This document shows positions 58,674 to 64,000 of a stretch of 64,000 nt of DNA, in pieces. The stretch spans positions 310,001 to 374,000 of the forward strand of contig NZ_CP107548.1 in NCBI RefSeq assembly GCF_025836975.1, read 5' to 3'. How positions within the stretch are numbered: position 1 is the stretch's first letter; each line of letters opens with the position of its first letter. The DNA is from Pollutimonas sp. M17. GTDB taxonomy: Bacteria > Pseudomonadota > Gammaproteobacteria > Burkholderiales > Burkholderiaceae_B. The notes under the pieces are model-generated. The model worked only from the letters and a program-made list of their open reading frames with translations, made no database searches and was not told where the DNA came from. The position numbers and the translations under genes are program-made.

Positions 58674-60005
58674 CTATAGCACGTAGCGCGCCAGGTCCTG
58701 GCTGCTGGCTGCTTCCTCCAGCTTGGCATTGACGTAGGCGGCATCGATGACGACGGTCTGGCCGCTGCTGGCGGTGGCGTCGAACGACAGGTCTTCCAGC
58801 AGCTTTTCCATGACGGTGTACAGGCGCCGCGCGCCGATGTTTTCGGTGCGTTCGTTCACATCGAAGGCCAGTTCGGCCAGACGCTGTATGCCCTCGTCGG
58901 TGAAGTCCAGCGTAACGTCCTCGGTTCCCAACAAAGCCTTGTACTGCTTGGTCAGCGACGAGTCGGTCTCGCACAGTATGCGCACGAAGTCCTGGGCGGT
59001 CAGCGAGTCGAGTTCGACGCGTATGGGAAAGCGGCCCTGCAATTCGGGAATCAGGTCGGAGGGGCGCGACAGGTGGAAGGCGCCCGAGGCGATGAACAGG
59101 ATATGGTCGGTGCGGACCACGCCGTACTTGGTGTTGACGGTGGTGCCTTCGACCAGCGGCAGCAGGTCGCGCTGCACGCCCTGGCGCGAAACGTCGCCGC
59201 CGGAGTGTTCCTGCCGGGTGGCGATCTTGTCGATCTCATCCAGGAAGACGATGCCGTTCTGCTCGGCGTTGGCCACGGCCACGGTGCGCAGGTCTTCCTC
59301 GTTGATGCGGCGGCCGGCTTCTTCTTCGGTCAGCAGCTTGAAGGCTTCCTTGACCGACATTTTCCGCGACTTCTTCTTGTCGCGGCCCAGACCGGCGAAC
59401 ATGCCTTTCAACTGTTCGGTCATTTCCTCCATGCCGGGCGGGGCCATGATCTCCATTTGCGGAGCGGCCTGGGCGACTTCGATCTCGATCTGCATGTCGT
59501 CCAGCTTGCCTTCGCGCAGGCGTTTGCGGAAGGTCTGGCGCGCCGTGTTTTCTTCGCGCTCGGGTTCGCCGCTGGCATTGCGGGACGGCGACACCAGGAC
59601 GTCGAGGATGCGGTCTTCGGCGGCGTCTTCCGCCTGGGTGCGCACGCGGCGCATTTCGACGTCGCGCGTCTGCTTGACCGAGATTTCGACCAGATCCCGG
59701 ATGATGGTGTCGACGTCGCGGCCGACATAGCCGACTTCGGTGAATTTGGTGGCTTCGATCTTGATGAAGGGGGCGTTGGCCAGCTTGGCCAGGCGCCGTG
59801 CGATCTCGGTCTTGCCGACGCCGGTGGGCCCGATCATGAGTATGTTCTTGGGCACGATCTCGTTGCGCAGCGGCTCGGGCACCTGCTGGCGGCGCCAGCG
59901 GTTGCGCAGGGCGACCGCCACGGAACGCTTGGCGCGGTCTTGTCCGACGATGTTCTTGTCGAGTTCGGAGACGATTTCCCCGGGGGTCATGGTGGTGGCA
60001 GACAT
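58674..60005 (-). CDS. hslU: ATP-dependent protease ATPase subunit HslU
   Basis: A 443-residue AAA+ unfoldase of the HslVU protease. [20 protein letters not shown], Walker [10 protein letters not shown] near residue 65, Walker [13 protein letters not shown], the pore motif GYVGRDVD and the sensor region [12 protein letters not shown] are all present, and the I domain lies between about 110 and 240. The C-terminus ends DLARYVL, the tail that docks into HslV. It starts 60 bp after hslV; start 60005 ([10 protein letters not shown]). Confidence 0.97.
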   Translation of the reverse strand: MSATTMTPGEIVSELDKNIVGQDRAKRSVAVALRNRWRRQQVPEPLRNEIVPKNILMIGPTGVGKTEIARRLAKLANAPFIKIEATKFTEVGYVGRDVDTIIRDLVEISVKQTRDVEMRRVRTQAEDAAEDRILDVLVSPSRNASGEPEREENTARQTFRKRLREGKLDDMQIEIEVAQAAPQMEIMAPPGMEEMTEQLKGMFAGLGRDKKKSRKMSVKEAFKLLTEEEAGRRINEEDLRTVAVANAEQNGIVFLDEIDKIATRQEHSGGDVSRQGVQRDLLPLVEGTTVNTKYGVVRTDHILFIASGAFHLSRPSDLIPELQGRFPIRVELDSLTAQDFVRILCETDSSLTKQYKALLGTEDVTLDFTDEGIQRLAELAFDVNERTENIGARRLYTVMEKLLEDLSFDATASSGQTVVIDAAYVNAKLEEAASSQDLARYVL

Positions 60006-60065
60006 AGTTGTGCTTTCTTCAAATGCGTGGACGGCGGCGGCATCGAGCGGGCGCGATGCCACGGC

Positions 60066-60599
60066 TCAGAGTGTTTCGACGATGTGGTTCTGGTTGGTGT
60101 AGATGCACAGGTCGCCTGCGATCTCCAGCGACTTCTTGACGATGTCGGCGGGCGCCATATCGGTGTTCTGCAGCAGGGCCAATGCGGCGGACTGCGCATA
60201 GGCGCCGCCGGAGCCGATGGCCGCCAGGCCGTGCTCGGGCTCCAGCACGTCGCCGTTGCCGGTCAGGACCAGGGTGTGCTCCTTGTCGGCCACGATCAGC
60301 ATGGCTTCCAGGCGGCGCAGCACGCGGTCGGTGCGCCAGTCCTTGGTCAGTTCCACGGCGGCGCGCATCAGGTTGCCCTGGTGCTTCTCCAGTTTTGCCT
60401 CGAAGCGTTCCTGCAGGGTGAATGCGTCGGCCGTGGCGCCGGCAAAGCCGGCCAGGATCTTGTCCTGATACAGGCGGCGTATTTTGCGCGCCGTGCCTTT
60501 GATGACGATATTGCCCAGGGTGACCTGGCCGTCTCCGCCCAGGGCGACGTCGTTGCCGCGGCGGACACAAATGATGGTGGTGGCGTGAAATTGTTCCAT
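60066..60599 (-). CDS. hslV: ATP-dependent protease peptidase subunit HslV
   Basis: A 177-residue proteasome-like peptidase. The start [20 protein letters not shown] shows a short propeptide; the catalytic threonine should be the first of TTI after its removal. [27 protein letters not shown] and [16 protein letters not shown] match the family. It is the upstream partner of hslU. Confidence 0.97.
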   Translation of the reverse strand: MEQFHATTIICVRRGNDVALGGDGQVTLGNIVIKGTARKIRRLYQDKILAGFAGATADAFTLQERFEAKLEKHQGNLMRAAVELTKDWRTDRVLRRLEAMLIVADKEHTLVLTGNGDVLEPEHGLAAIGSGGAYAQSAALALLQNTDMAPADIVKKSLEIAGDLCIYTNQNHIVETL

Positions 60600-60724
60600 G
60601 GATCTTCCTTTGAACGTTTCATCTGGGGATGGAACCGGAAAGTTCAAGGGGAAATCCGCAAGGGGAATCCGTGGGCCGGGCCTGGAGGCCCGGCCGCATG
60701 GCGAGAAAACGCCCGGCGAAAGGG

Positions 60725-61168
60725 TCAGTCGCCGTACAGCTTCTGGCGCATTTCGCGGCGTTCCTGGGCTTCCAGCGACAGCGTGGCGGTAGGACGTGCC
60801 AGCAGGCGCGCGATGCCTATGGGCTCGCCTGTTTCCTCGCACCAGCCGTATTCGCCGGAGTCGATCAAGGTAATAGACTGTTGCACTTTTTTCAGGAGCT
60901 TGCGCTCGCGGTCGCGAGTGCGCAGTTCCAGCGCGTGCTCTTCCTCGATCGTCGCTCGGTCGGCCGGATCCGGCACGAACTGCGTTTCGCGCAGGTTCTC
61001 GGTGGTGGCGTCGGCATTGTTCAGGATTTCCTGTTCAAGCTCTTTCAGTCGGTTCCTGAAAAAAGCGAGCTGATCCTGATTCATGTAGTCGGATTCAGGC
61101 ATTGCCAACAACTCTTTCTCTGTCAGCAAACGCGGCTGGTTTTTTGCGGCGGCTGATTTGCTTGCCAT
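60725..61168 (-). CDS. dksA: RNA polymerase-binding factor DksA, one-cysteine form
   Basis: A 147-residue transcription factor that works with ppGpp on RNA polymerase. The coiled-coil tip region ([20 protein letters not shown]) has the acidic residues needed for activity. The zinc-finger region reads [20 protein letters not shown] then [10 protein letters not shown]: only one of the four cysteines of E. coli DksA remains, so zinc should not be required. Similar Cys-poor forms occur in other betaproteobacteria. It lies 125 bp upstream of hslV. Confidence 0.94.
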   Translation of the reverse strand: MASKSAAAKNQPRLLTEKELLAMPESDYMNQDQLAFFRNRLKELEQEILNNADATTENLRETQFVPDPADRATIEEEHALELRTRDRERKLLKKVQQSITLIDSGEYGWCEETGEPIGIARLLARPTATLSLEAQERREMRQKLYGD

Positions 61169-61241
61169 GATGTGTCCTCTTTTTGTAGTGTTGGTGCTTG
61201 GGGCCCGTACCGCTGTCAACGTTGTTGCGATGGGCCCGCTA

Positions 61242-62345
61242 TCAGACCAAGCATTGTTCCAGACCCCTGGTGAAGATCTCCTGGGGAAGTTTACGGCCTA
61301 TGAACACCATTTTGGTATTAGGCTTTTCGCCGGATAGCCACGGTTTTCCAGGTTCGGCGCCCATCATCATGTGGACGCCCTGGAACAGCATGCGGCGGTT
61401 GATTCCTTTTAAATACAGTATGCCTTTGTAGCGGAGCAGGTCGGGGCCGTACACCTGGACGATGCCGCCCAGGAATTCTTCGAGCCGCTCCGGGTCGAAG
61501 GCTTTGTTCGAGCGGAACACGAAAGCGCCGATTTCATCGTCGTGATGCGCATGATGATGATCGTGATGGTGTCCGCAATGGGCTCCGCATTCGCCTTCGT
61601 GGTCATGATCATGATCATGGTCGTGGCCATGGTCATGGCCGTGGTCGTGCGCGGCGTCGGGATGTTCATCGGCCAGGAAGTCCGGGTCGATGTCCAGTAT
61701 GGTGTTCAGGTTGAAGCCACTGATGTCCAGCAGCGATTTCAGGTCGGTTTCGCCGAAATTGACCGGTGTTATCGATGCGCGCGGGTTGATGCGCACGATG
61801 CGCGCGCGCAGCGCCTGGTAGTCCGCTTCGTTGACCAGGTCTTTCTTGGAAATGAGGATCCGGTCGGCGAAGCCGATCTGCTTCTGCGATTCTTCCTGCT
61901 TGTCCAGCGTTTCCATGCCGTGCTTGGCGTCGACCACGGTGATCACGGCGTCCAGCCGGTAGTAGTCGGCGATCTCGTCGTCCATGAAGAAAGTCTGGCA
62001 GACGGGACCGGGATTGGCCATGCCGGTGGTCTCGATGATGACGCGTTCGAAATTCAACTGACCGGCCTGGCGCTTGACGCGCAGCTCGTTGAGCGTGCGC
62101 ATGAGATCGCCGCGCACCGTGCAGCATACGCAGCCGTTGCTCAGTTCGACGATTTCCTCTTCGCTGTCTTGCACCAGCAGGTCGTTGTCGATGCTTTCCG
62201 GCCCGAATTCGTTTTCGATGACGGCAATGCGGCGCCCGTGATACTCGGTCAGAATGCGCTTGAGCAGGGTGGTTTTTCCTGCGCCAAGAAAACCTGTAAG
62301 TATGGTTACCGGAACCATTTTTCCGGTGTCAATAGCGGCTTTCAT
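61242..62345 (-). CDS. CobW/COG0523 G3E GTPase, zinc chaperone type
   Basis: A 367-residue metallochaperone. The GTPase domain has Walker A GFLGAGKTT near residue 18, the metal site NGCVCC near residue 70, and SKKD for guanine recognition. A histidine-rich loop (about 240-272, many HDH repeats and a CGAHCGHHH group) and a C-terminal CobW domain follow. The zur gene directly upstream on the same strand points to zinc supply during starvation rather than cobalamin synthesis. Start 62345 (MKAAIDTGK). Confidence 0.92.
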   Translation of the reverse strand: MKAAIDTGKMVPVTILTGFLGAGKTTLLKRILTEYHGRRIAVIENEFGPESIDNDLLVQDSEEEIVELSNGCVCCTVRGDLMRTLNELRVKRQAGQLNFERVIIETTGMANPGPVCQTFFMDDEIADYYRLDAVITVVDAKHGMETLDKQEESQKQIGFADRILISKKDLVNEADYQALRARIVRINPRASITPVNFGETDLKSLLDISGFNLNTILDIDPDFLADEHPDAAHDHGHDHGHDHDHDHDHEGECGAHCGHHHDHHHAHHDDEIGAFVFRSNKAFDPERLEEFLGGIVQVYGPDLLRYKGILYLKGINRRMLFQGVHMMMGAEPGKPWLSGEKPNTKMVFIGRKLPQEIFTRGLEQCLV

Positions 62346-62492
62346 CGTGTGCCTCGCAAGCACGGCCCGAACACCTGTACCGCCGGCGTGTCAGCAAGCG
62401 GCTATATCATGGATTCGTACCGCGCAAAAAAACTCAACGTGCGATTACATCACAGCATACGCTTTAGAGCAAACATGCGCTGGATATGTGTA

Positions 62493-62963
62493 TTAATGCG
62501 CGTGCGGGCTGCATCTCCTGCATAGCGCACGCAGCTCTGTTTCGTGGTCGGAGAGCTCGAAACCCGCGTCGGCCACCTTGCGGGCCAGCTGGCGGCTGAG
62601 GCCGGGGTCGCTCAGTTCGGCCACGGCGCCGCACTGTGTGCACACCACCAGCAGGTCGTGCGGCTCGCCGGCCGCGTCCATGCAGGCCGTCCAGGCGTTG
62701 ATGGCGTCCAGCCTGTGAACCAGGCCTTCGTCCACCAGGAAATCCAGCGCCCGGTAGACGGTGGGGGGCGCCGCGCCGGGCTGAACGGCGCGAATCAGGT
62801 CCAGCAGCTCGTAGGCTTTGACGCTGCGATGCTCGGCCAGCAGGATCTCCAGGACCTTGCGGCGTATGGGGGTAAGCCGCTTGCCCCGTTGCACGCACAG
62901 CGATTCGGCGGTGCGCAACTGTGCTGCGAGGGCAGCCGGCTGTGTCGAATGTTTGGCTGGCAT
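62493..62963 (-). CDS. zur: Fur-family zinc uptake regulator Zur
   Basis: A 156-residue repressor: KRLTPIRRKVLEILLAEHRS, then PPTVYRALDFLVDEGLVHRL (DNA-binding helix), HDLLVVCTQCGAVAEL with the structural CxxC, and a C-terminal LCRRCSPHAH with the second CxxC. The COG0523 gene downstream, the znuC gene upstream and a palindromic ATGTTATAACAT between them support Zur over Fur. Intergenic distance to the GTPase gene is 147 bp. Confidence 0.92.
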   Translation of the reverse strand: MPAKHSTQPAALAAQLRTAESLCVQRGKRLTPIRRKVLEILLAEHRSVKAYELLDLIRAVQPGAAPPTVYRALDFLVDEGLVHRLDAINAWTACMDAAGEPHDLLVVCTQCGAVAELSDPGLSRQLARKVADAGFELSDHETELRALCRRCSPHAH

Positions 62964-63048
62964 GGCTCTGCTCTATGTGTAAAAAGGAGGCGTTTGCGGC
63001 GGCAGTGTAGTACGGCCGAAGCGGCTCCGCGCGGCAAAATCCCCGGCT

Positions 63049-63060
63049 ATGTTATAACAT
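63049..63060. promoter_or_regulatory. Zur box-like palindrome ATGTTATAACAT
   Basis: A perfect 12-bp palindrome continuing to ATAACG, close to the Zur consensus built on GTTAT and ATAAC. It lies 86 bp before zur and 53 bp before the small ORF at 63113, in the divergent region, so it may control both directions. Confidence 0.65.
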
Positions 63061-63112
63061 AACGGCCAGGCGGACAGGCGATTCGCCGCCCTTCATCCCG
63101 ATTTTCACTTTC

Positions 63113-63262
63113 ATGCACCGTTCTCCTTCCACGACTTCCCGGGGACCCCGAACTTATCGCGGCTCGGCTTTGCTGGCTTCATGCATCCGGCGCATGGCCT
63201 ATATGCTGCTGGCCATCGCTTTTCTGTGGTGCCTGACGGCCTGGGCCTTGCAGTGGTGGTAG
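63113..63262 (+). CDS. Small ORF (49 residues) with one membrane helix ahead of znuC
   Basis: From ATG 63113 the frame encodes a basic N-terminus rich in serine, threonine and arginine and one hydrophobic segment (MAYMLLAIAFLWCLTAWALQ) ending in WW. It stops eight bases before the znuC start, and an internal ATG at 63194 would give 22 residues. No family is recognised. It is the first frame after the Zur-like box, so it could be a zinc-regulated small membrane protein or only a leader sequence. Confidence 0.4.
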   Translation: MHRSPSTTSRGPRTYRGSALLASCIRRMAYMLLAIAFLWCLTAWALQWW

Positions 63263-63270
63263 GGGCGGCC

Positions 63271-63987
63271 ATGGCAAGCACGGTCATTGAACTGGATCAG
63301 GTATCGCTGGGCTGGCGGGACCGCGTGGCGGTGCGCGACGTGTCGGGCGTGTTTGCGCGGGGCTCGCTCACCGCGATCGTGGGGCCCAACGGGGCCGGCA
63401 AATCGACCCTGGTCAAAGGCATCATGGGCCTGGTCAGCCCGTTGCGCGGCCAGATCCGCCTGGCGGACGATGCCCGTACGCAAATTGCCTGTCTGCCGCA
63501 ATTGGGCGAGCTGGACCGCAGCTTTCCCATCACTGTCTACGATCTGGTCGCCATGGGCGCATGGCGGCGCGTGGGCGCATGGAAGCATTTCGACGCGGCC
63601 GAGCGCGAGCGCGTGCAGTCGGCGCTGGATGTCGTGGGCCTGGCCGATTTCGGATCGCGCATCATCGGCACCTTATCCGGCGGCCAGCTGCAGCGTGCGC
63701 TCTTCGCCCGCCTGCTGCTGCACGATGCGGCCACTCTGCTGCTGGACGAGCCTTTCGCGGCCGTGGACCGACACACGACGGACGATCTGATGGCCTTGCT
63801 GCACCGATGGCATGACGAGGGGCGCACGGTCATTGCCGTGCTGCACGATCTGGATATGGTGCGGGCCCATTTCCCGCAGGCCTTGCTGATGGCGGGGCAG
63901 GCGGTGGCCTGGGGACCGACCGAAACGGTGCTGACGCCGGAGAACCTGCATCTGGCGCGCCATTTGTGCGCGGGAGACTACTTGTGA
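63271..63987 (+). CDS. znuC: Zinc ABC transporter ATPase ZnuC-like
   Basis: A 238-residue ATPase: Walker A GPNGAGKST near residue 36, the ABC-3-specific CLPQLGELDRSFPITVYDLV, signature LSGGQLQRALFA and Walker B TLLLDEPFAAVDRH. The Q-loop segment and DRSFPITVYDLVAMG are typical of zinc/manganese importers. AGGGG precedes the ATG. The stop overlaps the next start (TGATG). No binding-protein gene (znuA) lies between the Zur box and this gene. Confidence 0.9.
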   Translation: MASTVIELDQVSLGWRDRVAVRDVSGVFARGSLTAIVGPNGAGKSTLVKGIMGLVSPLRGQIRLADDARTQIACLPQLGELDRSFPITVYDLVAMGAWRRVGAWKHFDAAERERVQSALDVVGLADFGSRIIGTLSGGQLQRALFARLLLHDAATLLLDEPFAAVDRHTTDDLMALLHRWHDEGRTVIAVLHDLDMVRAHFPQALLMAGQAVAWGPTETVLTPENLHLARHLCAGDYL

Positions 63988-64000
63988 TGTGGCTGATAGA
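63987..64000 (+). CDS. znuB: Start of the next gene, probably zinc ABC permease (znuB), cut by the window
   Basis: ATG at 63987 shares one base with the znuC stop; only MWLI and two further bases are visible. The call rests on position and overlap alone. Confidence 0.45.

Noticed and set aside
59073-61073. A 666-codon open frame on the plus strand across hslU, hslV and dksA
   Set aside because: It runs antisense to three well-conserved genes; GC-rich third positions keep the complementary frame open. The protein has no recognisable domain.
61242-62345. Cobalamin-synthesis CobW
   Set aside because: No cobalamin biosynthesis genes are adjacent; zur upstream and the histidine-rich loop favour a zinc chaperone.

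Overview
The window looks like a chromosome segment of a GC-rich betaproteobacterium of the family Alcaligenaceae (the Bordetella / Achromobacter / Pusillimonas / Castellaniella neighbourhood). The basis is gene content and style: a Bug-type solute-binding protein, a Baf-like type III pantothenate kinase behind birA, heptosyltransferase I next to Kdo transferase, a DksA with one cysteine, and a nitrite reductase whose copper ligands align with the Achromobacter enzyme at a constant offset. Genus and species cannot be named from the sequence alone. About 90% is coding. No rRNA, tRNA, CRISPR array, intact IS or prophage is visible.

Layout. 1-8.1 kb: two small catabolic modules, each with a divergent LysR regulator: (i) Bug binding protein, PdxA2-like dehydrogenase and an IlvD/Edd dehydratase that runs off the left edge; (ii) an iron-type alcohol dehydrogenase and an aldehyde dehydrogenase. 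An internally deleted PemK-like toxin remnant lies between them. 8.3-24 kb: a surface-glycan locus made of two converging operons. The plus-strand operon (GtrB-like glycosyltransferase, methyltransferase, 4-TM flippase-like protein, large polytopic membrane protein) resembles a three-component periplasmic sugar-decoration system. The minus-strand operon (rfbD-rfbA-rfbC-wzm-wzt plus one 1299-residue protein) is an ABC-transporter-dependent O-antigen system. Its last protein fuses a methyltransferase, a kinase-like domain, a coiled coil and two GT2 domains. Three more glycan genes follow. 24-35 kb: an autotransporter, then housekeeping and LPS-core genes (waaC, waaA, galU, coaX, birA). 35-41 kb: dacC, D-amino-acid aminotransferase, DUF493, lipB, an enoyl-CoA hydratase homologue, lipA.

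41.2-45.5 kb: a denitrification island with nirV, a Crp/Fnr regulator of the NnrR/DNR kind, and nirK with a fused cytochrome c domain. The nirV and nirK promoters carry the same 14-bp box at the same distance from the same -10-like element. The region before nirV holds a 20-bp tandem repeat and a 222-bp nested hairpin. A second hairpin of the same architecture lies at 56.8-57.0 kb. 45.5-56.7 kb: a peptide-type ABC transporter with an N-formylglutamate-amidohydrolase-like enzyme, a C45 autoproteolytic amidase, an RpiR regulator and a class III aminotransferase, together probably an uptake and degradation route for an N-acylated amino compound. 57-64 kb: cobalamin adenosyltransferase, a CusF-like protein with an altered metal site, hslVU, dksA, and a zinc module (COG0523 GTPase, zur, Zur-like box, a small membrane ORF, znuC, start of znuB) cut by the right edge.

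The most interesting candidates are the fused terminator-and-glycosyltransferase polypeptide beside Wzm/Wzt, the Gtr-like cassette converging on it, the paired nirV/nirK promoters, and the two large intergenic hairpins.
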